The position numbers were made by a program, and so were the translations under genes. A DNA stretch of 64,000 bases from Bacteroides sp. (GTDB taxonomy: Bacteria > Bacteroidota > Bacteroidia > Bacteroidales > Bacteroidaceae): contig NZ_JASLER010000093.1 of the NCBI RefSeq assembly GCF_030151085.1, forward strand, positions 68,078-132,077, given 5' to 3'. Shown here piece after piece: positions 16,670 through 25,475 of this stretch (position 1 is the stretch's first letter; every line of letters starts with the position of its first letter). The notes under the pieces were generated by a model. The model ran no database searches. It was not told where the DNA came from and was given only the letters and a program-made list of their open reading frames with translations.

Positions 16670-16972
16670 ATGGGGCAATGGAATACATCCACAGGAGGAA
16701 GGTTTTATGCCGGAGTGGGACCCTATTTCGGCATGGGATTAAGTGCCAAAATGAAAGATAGCGATATTGATCTTTATAAAAAGGTGAATGGAGAAACTCC
16801 AATGAGCCGTATGGTTGTGGGTGGCGCCGCTCAAATTGGTTACGAATTCAATTTTGGACTACAAATAAATGCAACTTACAAATTGGGTATTACAAATTCT
16901 TTGGACAGCATGAAAGATGATGCCAAAATGAATAGTCAAACAGTGAGCTTAGGCATTGGGTACCGGTTTTGA
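16670..16972 (+). pseudogene. Outer membrane beta-barrel protein, C-terminal fragment
   Basis: 100 codons that read as the last strands of a small OMP_b-brl-type barrel: FYAGVGPYFGMGLSAKMK, GGAAQIGYEFNFGLQINATYKLGI, and a terminal SLGIGYRF with final Phe. Whole proteins of this type are about 200 residues with a signal peptide; neither signal peptide, ribosome-binding site nor promoter is visible here. It is most likely a 5'-deleted remnant left between the DUF5715 promoter and truA. Confidence 0.6.
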
Positions 16973-17132
16973 TGTTTTTAGCTGTAATTCTGAAAAGTAA
17001 AAACAGGTATGTGCCATTCTTTATCAGGTTAGTGAATGAGAAAGAATGAACAAGAGTGGCACTTCACTCCTACATCGGCAAGAAAATTTAAATAACTATC
17101 AGGTAGATTGTCTTTAACGGCAATCATTTCGT

Positions 17133-17140
17133 TATCTTTG
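17133..17140 (+). promoter_or_regulatory. -7 element for truA
   Basis: TATCTTTG, 23 bp upstream of the GTG start, followed by an AAGGAGG ribosome-binding site at about 17154-17160. Confidence 0.65.
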
Positions 17141-17163
17141 CACCCGAAAAAACAAGGAGGAAC

Positions 17164-17913
17164 GTGAAACGATATTTTATTTATTTGGCATACGATGGTA
17201 CTGCTTATCATGGTTGGCAAATTCAACCTAATGGGACAAGCGTACAGGAGTGCTTGATGAAGGCACTTTCTATTTTACTTCGTCGTGAAGTAGAAGTGAT
17301 AGGGGCGGGGCGTACCGATGCCGGTGTGCATGCTTCGCTGATGGTGGCTCATTTTGATAGCGATATGCCTTTGGATACAGCTTTAATGGCTGATAAGCTG
17401 AATCGTCTTCTGCCTCCCGATATTTCGGTCTATCGTCTTCGTCCGGTTATTCCTGAAGCACATGCCCGTTTTGATGCTACATCGCGAAAGTATAAGTATT
17501 ATATTACTACTACTAAAGTTCCTTTTGAACGTCAATACCGTTGTCGCCTTTTTCAAACTCCTGACTTTGAACGGATGAATGAAGCGGCACAGGTGTTGTT
17601 CGACTATACGGACTTTACCAGTTTCAGTAAACTGCATACCGACGTCAAGACCAATAACTGCAAAATAATGCATGCTGCCTGGACGCAGCACGATGAACTT
17701 ACTTGGGTGTTTACCATTCAAGCCGATCGTTTTTTGCGTAATATGGTGCGTGCCATAGTCGGCACTCTTCTGGAGGTAGGTCGTGGAAAACTTACCATCG
17801 AAGGTTTTCGCCGTGTCATTGAACAGCAAGATCGTTGCCGGGCAGGGGCTTCCGTTCCCGGGAATGCTTTGTTCTTGGTAGATGTCACTTACCCCGAAAC
17901 CTTCTTTCTTTAA
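17164..17913 (+). CDS. truA: tRNA pseudouridine(38-40) synthase TruA
   Basis: 249 aa. The catalytic Asp sits in GAGRTDAGVHA, preceded by AYDGTAYHGWQIQP at the N-terminus; FLRNMVRAIVGTLLEVGRG is the conserved C-terminal motif. It isomerises uridines in the anticodon arm. The GTG start is supported by a strong AAGGAGG just upstream and by homology beginning at once. The EamA transporter gene follows after 26 bp of repeat-like sequence. Confidence 0.96.
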   Translation: MKRYFIYLAYDGTAYHGWQIQPNGTSVQECLMKALSILLRREVEVIGAGRTDAGVHASLMVAHFDSDMPLDTALMADKLNRLLPPDISVYRLRPVIPEAHARFDATSRKYKYYITTTKVPFERQYRCRLFQTPDFERMNEAAQVLFDYTDFTSFSKLHTDVKTNNCKIMHAAWTQHDELTWVFTIQADRFLRNMVRAIVGTLLEVGRGKLTIEGFRRVIEQQDRCRAGASVPGNALFLVDVTYPETFFL

Positions 17914-17938
17914 CTTTCAACTCCCAACTTTCAACTGA
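17914..17938. repeat. CTTTCAACT-type short tandem repeat
   Basis: CTTTCAACTCCCAACTTTCAACT reads as imperfect copies of a ~7-8 bp unit (CAACTTT/CAACTCC). A related unit occurs at 58660-58690. Confidence 0.55.
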
Positions 17939-17939
17939 C

Positions 17940-18839
17940 ATGTGGTTATTCTTTGCCTTCCTTTCAGCAGCTTTACTGGGCTTTTATGATGCTTTTAAGA
18001 AGCAGTCGCTTCGCGACAATGCGGTACTTCCGGTGTTGTTTTTGAATACGATTTTCTCTAGTCTGATATTCCTGCCGTTCATCCTTATATCTGCTTTTCT
18101 GCCTACGGTGCTCAGTGGTAGTATGTTTGAAGTTCCCATAGTAGGGTGGGAGGTGCATAAATTCATCCTTTTAAAATCGTTTATAGTCCTTTCTTCCTGG
18201 ATATTCGGTTACTTTGGAATGAAATATTTGCCGCTAACGATTGTAGGACCGATTAATGCTACTCGTCCCGTGCTGGTACTTATCGGTGCCATGTTATTGT
18301 TTGGCGAACGTTTGAATCTTTATCAATGGATCGGCGTCATGCTTGCGATACTCTCTTTCTTTTTGTTGAGTCGCTCTGGTAAGAAAGAGGGGATCGACTT
18401 CAAACATAATAAGTGGATATTCTTTATCATCCTTGCTGCGATAGCGGGTGCTATCAGTGGCTTGTACGATAAATATCTGATGAAACAACTGAACCCCATG
18501 CTGGTGCAATCCTGGTATAATGTGTATCAGGTATTCATCATGTGTCCCATCATCCTGTTGTTATGGTATCCCAAACGCAAAGAAAGTACTCCTTTCCGTT
18601 GGGATTGGACTATTATCGGAATTTCTATCTTTCTTTGTGCGGCCGATTTTGTTTACTTTTACGCATTAAGTTACGAAGATTCTATGATTTCCATTGTTTC
18701 TATGGTACGCCGTAGTAGTGTAGTGGTTTCCTTTATCTTCGGTGCCCTCTTCTTCCGTGAAAAGAATTTAAAAAGCAAAGCCATTGACCTCATTTTGGTG
18801 TTGATTGGAATGTTCTTCCTATATTTGGGGAGTCATTAA
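17940..18839 (+). CDS. EamA/DMT superfamily transporter
   Basis: 299 aa with about 10 hydrophobic segments in two repeated EamA halves (LPLTIVGPINATRPVLVLIGAMLLFGE in the first; SIVSMVRRSSVVVSFIFGALFFREK in the second). These are inner-membrane drug/metabolite exporters of unknown substrate. The ATG at 17940 is chosen because the longer frame would start inside truA and lacks family similarity. The fRMsr gene follows after 13 bp, so the two are likely co-transcribed. Confidence 0.88.
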   Translation: MWLFFAFLSAALLGFYDAFKKQSLRDNAVLPVLFLNTIFSSLIFLPFILISAFLPTVLSGSMFEVPIVGWEVHKFILLKSFIVLSSWIFGYFGMKYLPLTIVGPINATRPVLVLIGAMLLFGERLNLYQWIGVMLAILSFFLLSRSGKKEGIDFKHNKWIFFIILAAIAGAISGLYDKYLMKQLNPMLVQSWYNVYQVFIMCPIILLLWYPKRKESTPFRWDWTIIGISIFLCAADFVYFYALSYEDSMISIVSMVRRSSVVVSFIFGALFFREKNLKSKAIDLILVLIGMFFLYLGSH

Positions 18840-18852
18840 AAAAAGAAAGTGC

Positions 18853-19326
18853 ATGGCAGAAGATTTATATATTGATAAGGGTAGTAAGGAAGAAAAGTAT
18901 CGTGCTCTGCTGCCACAACTGAAGAACTTGATTGACGGTGAAGATGACTTGATAGCTAATCTTGCCAATGTATCGGCTGCGCTGAATGAAACATTCCATT
19001 TCTTTTGGGTTGGCTTTTATCGTGTGCAAGGAGAAGAGTTGGTTCTTGGTCCTTTCCAAGGTCCGATAGCTTGCACGCGTATCAGAAGAGGACGTGGGGT
19101 TTGCGGCACGGCGTGGGCGAAGGCAGATACGCTGATAGTGCCGGACGTCGATGTGTTTCCCGGACATATAGCGTGCAGTTCGTTGTCGCGTTCCGAGATC
19201 GTTGTTCCGCTAATCCGAAAAGATGAAAACGAAGTATGGGGAGTTCTTGATATTGATAGTGAAAATCTGAATAGTTTTGATGAAATAGATGCCCGTTTTC
19301 TCGAAGAAGTTTGTTCATGGCTTTGA
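18853..19326 (+). CDS. msrC: GAF-domain free methionine-(R)-sulfoxide reductase
   Basis: 157 aa, a single GAF domain. FHFFWVGFYRVQGEELVLGPFQGPIAC-type start, RGRGVCGTAWA and HIACSSLSRSEIVVPL carry the cysteines of the fRMsr family, which reduces free methionine-R-sulfoxide in the cytoplasm. The end VWGVLDIDSENLNSFDEID is also typical. The start at 18853 lies 13 bp after the EamA stop, so co-transcription is likely. Confidence 0.88.
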   Translation: MAEDLYIDKGSKEEKYRALLPQLKNLIDGEDDLIANLANVSAALNETFHFFWVGFYRVQGEELVLGPFQGPIACTRIRRGRGVCGTAWAKADTLIVPDVDVFPGHIACSSLSRSEIVVPLIRKDENEVWGVLDIDSENLNSFDEIDARFLEEVCSWL

Positions 19327-19374
19327 GCACTTCCGTGAAAACAATAAATAGTTAATAGAATATAGAATAATGTT

Positions 19375-20022
19375 ATGATGAAGAAATTGAGTGCACTTAT
19401 ATGTTTGTCTTTTATCTGTTTAGTCTCATTGCAGGCACAGGATGCCAAAACATGTTTTAAGAATATGCCGGATTCTTTGAGTCCAATACTGACCTCCGTA
19501 AATCGTGCCGATTTTATTGATTTTCTGGATAGTAAGATGAAAGCGGAGGTTACCAATAGTTTCGGTAGTAAATCGGAGATGACCGAACTTTCTTCGGATT
19601 ATGCCCATGTAAAGATGACTCCTCAGAGTACGTGGCAAATGAAGCTTCTTTCCGTGAACGATAGTACAAAAGTGATTTGTACGATTTCTACGGTCTGTGC
19701 ACCTGCATGTGACAGTCATATTAATTTCTACACAACCGATTGGAAAGAGTTGCCTGCCGCTCCTTATTTATCCGGATTGCCTGTATTAACAGATTTTATT
19801 GTTGAGGCTCCCGATTCAGTTGACATCTATGAATATCAGGAAGCCTGTCGCAAAGCAGATATGTTGTTGATGAAAGCGGATCTTTCTTCTAAGGACGCTA
19901 CACTGACATTCACTTTTACAACTCTCGATTATATGGAAAAAGAAGCGGCGGACAAACTAAAACCGTTCATTCGCCGTCCTATAACATACGTTTGGAAAGA
20001 AGAAAAGTTTATTTTACTTTGA
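19375..20022 (+). CDS. DUF3256 family exported protein
   Basis: 215 aa with a signal peptide (LSALICLSFICLVSLQAQ) and then FKNMPDSLSPILTSVNRADFIDFLDS, a typical DUF3256 start. Function is unknown; it is probably periplasmic. Start is the first of two adjacent ATGs. It lies 48 bp after msrC on the same strand, and its 3' end overlaps the convergent yitT-like gene by 14 bp. Confidence 0.78.
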   Translation: MMKKLSALICLSFICLVSLQAQDAKTCFKNMPDSLSPILTSVNRADFIDFLDSKMKAEVTNSFGSKSEMTELSSDYAHVKMTPQSTWQMKLLSVNDSTKVICTISTVCAPACDSHINFYTTDWKELPAAPYLSGLPVLTDFIVEAPDSVDIYEYQEACRKADMLLMKADLSSKDATLTFTFTTLDYMEKEAADKLKPFIRRPITYVWKEEKFILL

Positions 20023-20899
20023 TCTTGTCAAAACCTTCTCCGTAGACTCCAATGACAGCACTCTGTGATACAAATGCATTGGGGTCTATGTCTTTTATTA
20101 ACCGGAAGATAATGGTTGATTCCCGCTTTTTAGCAAGGACAAATAGCATTTTCTGTTCTTTTCCACTATAGAAACCCGAGGCATTGATAACCGTTGCACC
20201 TCGATGAGGATATACATTGATATGTCTTGCAATCTCTTCGTACTTCTCACTGATGATAAAGAATTGTACTGATTGACGGGCACTATTCACTACCTGATCA
20301 AGTACAAAACTACAAATATACAGCGTTACATAGCCATATACTACCTTTTCCCAATCCTTTAAAACAAAATAACTGGAAGATATAATGATAAGGTCGCATA
20401 CCAACATAACCCTTCCCAGTGTAATATCCCGGTACTTGTTGATAACAGCAGCGATGATATCTGTACCACCCGTACTACCGTTTGAAGTGAAAGCAATACC
20501 AATACCACTACCGCAGAATGAAGCCCCAATTACGCAGGCCATGAAAGGTTGGTCGTGAAGAAGGACAACGCCTTCCATCAGCTTTTGGATCAGAGAGAGG
20601 AAGAAAGTGAGTGTAAATACGGCAAATATCGTTTTAATACTGAATTTCCAACCTAAAATACGTATCGCAAGAAGTAATAGGGCAAAATTGATAGCAAAGT
20701 AGGTGTATTGTACAGGAAAACCTGTAGCGAAATAGACGATAGAAGCAATGCCCGGTACACCACCGGTCGTAATATCATTAGGCAATAGGAATACGGTCCA
20801 ACCTATGCCATACATAATCATGCCTAAGGCAATCATCAGATAATCTCTCAGTTCGCGCACAGTGTTCTGCCGAGAAGGAACGCTTACAATTTTTTTCAT
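20009..20899 (-). CDS. YitT family membrane protein (DUF161/DUF2179)
   Basis: 296 aa from MKKIVSVPS. Five to six hydrophobic segments come first (GMIMYGIGWTVFLLPNDITTGGVPGIASI; GSTGGTDIIAAVINKY). The C-terminal ~80-residue DUF2179 domain follows (FFIISEKYEEIARHI; YSGKEQKMLFVLAKKRE). The function of this widespread family is unsettled. The longer in-frame start at 21046 is rejected because the -7 box at 20930-20937 lies downstream of it. Confidence 0.88.
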   Translation of the reverse strand: MKKIVSVPSRQNTVRELRDYLMIALGMIMYGIGWTVFLLPNDITTGGVPGIASIVYFATGFPVQYTYFAINFALLLLAIRILGWKFSIKTIFAVFTLTFFLSLIQKLMEGVVLLHDQPFMACVIGASFCGSGIGIAFTSNGSTGGTDIIAAVINKYRDITLGRVMLVCDLIIISSSYFVLKDWEKVVYGYVTLYICSFVLDQVVNSARQSVQFFIISEKYEEIARHINVYPHRGATVINASGFYSGKEQKMLFVLAKKRESTIIFRLIKDIDPNAFVSQSAVIGVYGEGFDKIKVK

Positions 20900-20929
20900 T
20901 TTAATTTGATTAGGTTGTGAAATTTTCGG

Positions 20930-20937
20930 CAAAGATA
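20930..20937 (-). promoter_or_regulatory. -7 element for the YitT-family gene
   Basis: TATCTTTG on the minus strand, 30 bp upstream of the ATG at 20899. Confidence 0.65.
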
Positions 20938-21137
20938 CAAAAGATATGCGGTTTTGATATTTTATGGTTTTATTTTCTTTCAATGATTCAGGAGTATTTG
21001 TCTGTTCGGAAAATGAGTCATGAAATCTTTGTTGGAATGATGACACTATTTTTAACGCTTATAAGCTTGTGGTAATAAAATTATTATCTATATTCGCTTT
21101 TATAATGGAGATGACACTTTTACTTTAAAACAATACG

Positions 21138-22022
21138 ATGAAACCACTTTACCAAGATTTACCTTTTCCGGTCGATAGCCATATACATTATTATATAGAA
21201 GATCTTCCTCACTTTATTGTCCCTTGGCATTATCATCCGGCAATAGAAATTATGTATATCACAAGTGGGACCGGAACTCGTTTTGTAGGCGATCATATCG
21301 AGTCATACGAAGAAGGAGATATTTGTATGATCGGTCCTGATCTTCCCCATGAATGGCGTAATGACAATGTTTACTTTGACAAAGAGTCAGGATTGCGTGC
21401 TACTTGCATTTGCTTGTTTTTTAAGCGGGAGATATTTGATCCTAATTTTATCCGGTTGTCCGAGATGAATGATATCCGTGACTTGATAGAGAGGTCACGA
21501 CGCGGATTGAAGTTTACAGGGAAGTCGAAATTGGCAATAACTCAGTTTATAGATCGTTCGGTAAATGATACGGGCGTACAGAAGGTGATAAATCTTCTGT
21601 CACTTCTGTCACTGATGGCAGAATCGACAGAGTATAAGTTATTGGCTTCGATTGGCTTTACTAATTCTGTCAATTCAGAAGATTTCGAGAGATTTAATAA
21701 AGTCTATAAGTTTTTGGTGAAGAACTTTGCCACTTCTATTAAACTGGAAGATGTTTCGGCACTTGTTGGATTGACGCCGACCGCTTTTTGCCGTTACTTT
21801 AAAGAACGAACCAAGAAAACTTTTGTAGAATATCTGAACGAAATGCGTATAGGCTATTCTAAAAAACTATTACTTGAAAATAAAATGAAGATTTCTACCA
21901 TTAGTGTAGAAGTAGGATTTTCTAACTTATCAAATTTTATATCTCAGTTCAAAAAGATAACAGGAATGTCACCGTCTCAGTTCCAAAAGAAATTTGAAGT
22001 AAAGACCAAACAAATAATCTGA
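21138..22022 (+). CDS. Cupin-sensor AraC family regulator, probable regulator of the polysaccharide utilization locus
   Basis: 294 aa. The N-terminal cupin has HYHPAIEIMYITSGTGTRFVGD and GDICMIGPDLPHEWR, so it can bind a small sugar-like ligand. The C-terminal AraC domain has LEDVSALVGLTPTAFCRYFKERT, ISTISVEVGFSNLSNFISQFKK and TGMSPSQFQKK. It stands immediately upstream of, and on the same strand as, the 27-kb sugar locus. No hybrid two-component sensor or ECF sigma/anti-sigma pair is present there. It is therefore the natural regulator, sensing either the free sugar or its phosphate (inference). Confidence 0.88.
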   Translation: MKPLYQDLPFPVDSHIHYYIEDLPHFIVPWHYHPAIEIMYITSGTGTRFVGDHIESYEEGDICMIGPDLPHEWRNDNVYFDKESGLRATCICLFFKREIFDPNFIRLSEMNDIRDLIERSRRGLKFTGKSKLAITQFIDRSVNDTGVQKVINLLSLLSLMAESTEYKLLASIGFTNSVNSEDFERFNKVYKFLVKNFATSIKLEDVSALVGLTPTAFCRYFKERTKKTFVEYLNEMRIGYSKKLLLENKMKISTISVEVGFSNLSNFISQFKKITGMSPSQFQKKFEVKTKQII

Positions 22023-22171
22023 TCATATTATCTTAGATAAACTAAGAAATCGCAGGAGATAACACCTCTGATTTTTGTTTTTTGCAGTAATTATGCCTAT
22101 TTATAATGAATAATGGTAAGATACCATAATTATCGGAAAATATAGAGGAAAGACCTAGTTTCTAATCAGCG

Positions 22172-22179
22172 TACATTTG
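22172..22179 (+). promoter_or_regulatory. Candidate promoter of the polysaccharide utilization locus
   Basis: TACATTTG, 23 bp before the ATG at 22203. No -33 TTTG is present, as expected for an activator-dependent promoter. The 180-bp gap after the AraC gene is the likely operator region. Confidence 0.55.
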
Positions 22180-22202
22180 CAATGTAAGATATTAAAAGTA
22201 TA

Positions 22203-22772
22203 ATGCTGATGGATAATAGAAGAATATATGTACCGTCTTCGCTCTTTATGAGAGACTATCTGGTAGGAGAGGAAATACAAAAGAACTCAAAAACTTTGGC
22301 CGATTTGCAGGGCATTTTTCACAATGTCGAAGCTTGTCAAAAGATGTCTCCCGAAACCTTATTATATGAGGTGAGTTGCTACTTACCCGTTCAAGAAGGA
22401 TTGCCGGGAGGTCTCTATTTTGGAATCACAAAGATTTTTTCAGGTAAGGTTGGTGATGAATATTTCATGACCAAAGGGCACTTTCATGCTAATATTGATC
22501 GTGGAGAATATTACTGGGGTATAGAAGGAGAAGGAGTATTGATCCTGATGGATCAGAATCGTTGTATTTGGGGAGAACAGATTTTCCCGGGCAGCCTTCA
22601 TTACATACCAGGAGGAGTAGCTCATCGTGTGGCTAATGTAGGTACTTCCATATTGTCATTTGCAGCGTGCTGGCCATCGGATGCCGGACATAATTATCAG
22701 GAGATTCTTGATAATGGATTCTCTGCATCTTTACAGTGTATAAATGGTAATCCTGAATTAATCGCACTATGA
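22203..22772 (+). CDS. Cupin-type glucose-6-phosphate isomerase (archaeal GPI family), copy 1
   Basis: 189 aa. GHFHANIDRGEYYWGIEGEG gives the His-x-His and Glu metal ligands of the PF06560 cupin isomerases, and HYIPGGVAHRVANVG supplies the second-motif His. These metalloenzymes interconvert glucose-6-P and fructose-6-P and are unrelated to the classical Pgi fold. A second start (MDNRRIYVPSS) lies two codons in. First gene of the locus; its end overlaps the ROK kinase ATG by 4 bp, so the pair is translationally coupled. Confidence 0.83.
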   Translation: MLMDNRRIYVPSSLFMRDYLVGEEIQKNSKTLADLQGIFHNVEACQKMSPETLLYEVSCYLPVQEGLPGGLYFGITKIFSGKVGDEYFMTKGHFHANIDRGEYYWGIEGEGVLILMDQNRCIWGEQIFPGSLHYIPGGVAHRVANVGTSILSFAACWPSDAGHNYQEILDNGFSASLQCINGNPELIAL

Positions 22773-23728
22773 GTACAAAGCATATCATAGCCGTTGATTT
22801 GGGAGGAACTTTTACGAAGGTGGGACTTTTGCGCGATGGGGAGTTAATCGACTATATAAAGATGTCTTCTCGTACAGATTTAGATATGTCGGCAAGTTTA
22901 CCGGAGATAGAAAGCGCTATCAATTTTTTGATTCATTCCAATAATGTAAAGAGGATTTTGGGGATTGGCATTGCTTTCCCGGGATTAGTAGACAATCGGA
23001 AAAGCCTTATCATATCTACCAACGAGAAATATGATGACGGAGTCAACCTGGATTTGGACAGATGGGCGGATGATAACTGGGGGGTACCTTTTTATATCGA
23101 TAATGATGCAAGGCTAGCAACAATCGGTGAGTGGCAGTACGGAAGTGGCAAAGGGTATGGTAGCGTTGTCATGATGACTATAGGCACAGGAATAGGGACC
23201 GGGGTGATTATGGAGGGTAAGGTGATGTATGGAAAGCATTTTCAAGCAGGTTCATTGGGAGGACATTTTGTGGTTGATTATAAAGGTAGATTATGTTCTT
23301 GTGGAAACAAGGGATGTGTTGAAGCGCTGTCTTCCTCATTTTTTCTGCACAAGATTATAAAGGAACACGCTTCAATATCACCCGATTTCAAGGCAGTGTC
23401 GCATAACTATGATTTTAAAGAAATCTTTCAATTGGCTGAGTCGGGTGATAAAGATGCACTACTGATAAGAAATGAGTGCATTGCAATATGGGGAGCAGCG
23501 GTTATCAACTTTATTCATGCATACGATCCGGAAGTCGTCATTCTTGGTGGTGGAATTATGAACAGTCACAAAGTGATTGTACCCTATATCGAAGAACGAG
23601 TTCAGAAGTATGCCTGGACACCGAGTGGAAAAGTGCCTGTAGTGGTATCGAGTTTGGGAGATTATGCTGCTTTATATGGTTTGGAATATTGTCTGAAAAA
23701 CAAGGTAAGAGATGAAATATATTGCTAA
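22769..23728 (+). CDS. ROK family sugar kinase
   Basis: 319 aa. ATP-binding motif VDLGGTFTKVGLL is at the N-terminus, the catalytic Asp is in YIDNDARLATIGEWQYG, and MTIGTGIGTGVIMEGK follows. The zinc-binding ROK signature LCSCGNKGCVEALSS is complete, and no HTH domain is present, so this is a kinase rather than a repressor. It would phosphorylate an imported hexose in the cytoplasm. It overlaps the GPI upstream by 4 bp and the ManA-type gene downstream by 17 bp. The order suggests kinase then isomerases acting in sequence. Confidence 0.88.
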   Translation: MSTKHIIAVDLGGTFTKVGLLRDGELIDYIKMSSRTDLDMSASLPEIESAINFLIHSNNVKRILGIGIAFPGLVDNRKSLIISTNEKYDDGVNLDLDRWADDNWGVPFYIDNDARLATIGEWQYGSGKGYGSVVMMTIGTGIGTGVIMEGKVMYGKHFQAGSLGGHFVVDYKGRLCSCGNKGCVEALSSSFFLHKIIKEHASISPDFKAVSHNYDFKEIFQLAESGDKDALLIRNECIAIWGAAVINFIHAYDPEVVILGGGIMNSHKVIVPYIEERVQKYAWTPSGKVPVVVSSLGDYAALYGLEYCLKNKVRDEIYC

Positions 23729-25475
23729 TTATGAGAAACATCCTTTTGTACAGATTTCGGATTGTTCGGATGCATGTACCCGGGGTTGGACTGCCATAAC
23801 AGGCAGAATCAAGGAACACTTGAATCAAACGGACAGAACATTGAAAGTGGTAGCTGTTGAATGCTATCAGGGAGTGTTTGAAGAGGAAATGCGTGAGGCG
23901 TTTACTTACGAATTCAACGATGCTGTAGTTATCCATACTACCAGTACGATGCTGGCCGAGCAACAAATTGATGATTTCTTCCATCCGGACATTACGGATG
24001 ACGAGGTATTTGGCTACATGACTCGTCATACTATAGACTGCTTCTTTGATGTCGATAAAGTGAACACGGTACGTAGGCAGATTGCGGAAAAGAAGTCAGG
24101 AATAGTCATTATCTATGGAGTTGGTGCCGGTTACATCTGCGAAAATCCCGATTTATTGGTCTATGCTGATATGGCAAGATGGGAGATACAAACGAGATTT
24201 CGCAGGAATGAAGTCTCGAATATAGGTATTAGTAATAAAAATGAAAGAACCTCTTTGCAATATAAAAGAGCCTTCTTTGTTGACTGGCGGATATGCGACA
24301 GGCATAAGAAGGAGATGATGCCCCGTATTGATTATGTATTGGATACTAACCAACGGAATTGCCCTAAAATGATAACAGGCAAAGCGATGTATGAAGGACT
24401 GGAGAAAGCTGTCAATGGGCCTTTCCGAGTTGTCCCTTTTTTCGACCCGGGGCCTTGGGGTGGACAATGGATGAAAGACATTTGCGGTTTAGACAAAACA
24501 GTACCTAACTATGCCTGGTGTTTTGACTGTGTACCCGAGGAGAATAGTTTGCTATTGGCTTTTGGCGATGAGAGAGTCGAGATACCCTCCATCAACCTGA
24601 TATTTGCTTATCCCCGGCAGTTACTTGGCGATGCTGTTTATGGCAGATTCGGAGATGAATTCCCGATACGTTTTGATTTTTTGGACACAATGCAAGGCGG
24701 CAACCTCAGTTTGCAGGTACATCCTCTGACGGAGTATATACAACAGAAATTCGGAATGCATTATACACAAGATGAGAGCTACTATATACTCGATGCAAAA
24801 GAAGGAGCAACGGTATATCTCGGATTGAAGGAGAATATAGAACCGGAAAAAATGCTGGAAGATTTGAGGCAATCCCAAAATACTGGCCAGTTTGATGCAG
24901 AGCAGTACGTGGGCATTTATCCTGCAAAGAAGCACGATCATTTCTTGATTCCGGCAGGTACGATACATTGTTCGGGGAGGAATAGTATGGTATTGGAGAT
25001 TAGTGCAACTCCGTTCATATTCACCTTCAAACTTTGGGACTGGGGACGAATGGGATTGGATGGTCGACCACGCCCTATAAATATTGCTCATGGAGCTAAT
25101 GTGATACAATGGAATAGAACCGAATCCTGGGTAAAGAAAGAGTTGATTAACAATGTTTCCAAAGTAGCCGAAGGCAAAGAATGGTATGAAGAAAAGACAG
25201 GATTACACCAACAGGAGTTCATTGAAACCAGAAGACATTGGTTTACGGGTAAAGTTCTGCACAAGAATAATGAGGGAGTCAATGTATTGAATCTCATCGA
25301 AGGACGGGCGGCAATCGTAGAAAGCCCTACCAATCAGTTCTCACCATTTGTGGTACATTATGCAGAAACGTTTATCATTCCTGCTACCGTAAAGGAATAT
25401 ACAATCACACCTTATGGTGAAGCTGAAGAAACACAGTGTGGAACAATCAAAGCATTCGTAAGACATCATGCATAA
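23712..25475 (+). CDS. Class I mannose-6-phosphate isomerase fused to an extra N-terminal domain
   Basis: 587 aa. Residues ~225-587 are a type I phosphomannose isomerase: FDPGPWGGQWMKD, NLSLQVHPLTEYIQ (zinc Gln/His), DESYYIL (Glu), and LIPAGTIHCSG (His). The first ~220 residues are additional; SGIVIIYGVGAGYI looks like a nucleoside-kinase-type strand and loop, but the P-loop Lys-Ser/Thr is missing, so it is probably non-catalytic. It interconverts mannose-6-P and fructose-6-P. It overlaps both neighbours (17 bp and 8 bp), indicating tight stoichiometric expression of the module. Confidence 0.82.
   Translation: MKYIANYEKHPFVQISDCSDACTRGWTAITGRIKEHLNQTDRTLKVVAVECYQGVFEEEMREAFTYEFNDAVVIHTTSTMLAEQQIDDFFHPDITDDEVFGYMTRHTIDCFFDVDKVNTVRRQIAEKKSGIVIIYGVGAGYICENPDLLVYADMARWEIQTRFRRNEVSNIGISNKNERTSLQYKRAFFVDWRICDRHKKEMMPRIDYVLDTNQRNCPKMITGKAMYEGLEKAVNGPFRVVPFFDPGPWGGQWMKDICGLDKTVPNYAWCFDCVPEENSLLLAFGDERVEIPSINLIFAYPRQLLGDAVYGRFGDEFPIRFDFLDTMQGGNLSLQVHPLTEYIQQKFGMHYTQDESYYILDAKEGATVYLGLKENIEPEKMLEDLRQSQNTGQFDAEQYVGIYPAKKHDHFLIPAGTIHCSGRNSMVLEISATPFIFTFKLWDWGRMGLDGRPRPINIAHGANVIQWNRTESWVKKELINNVSKVAEGKEWYEEKTGLHQQEFIETRRHWFTGKVLHKNNEGVNVLNLIEGRAAIVESPTNQFSPFVVHYAETFIIPATVKEYTITPYGEAEETQCGTIKAFVRHHA

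Noticed and set aside
22769..23728. ROK protein as a NagC/XylR-type repressor
   Set aside because: It lacks the N-terminal helix-turn-helix and begins directly with the ATP-binding motif.
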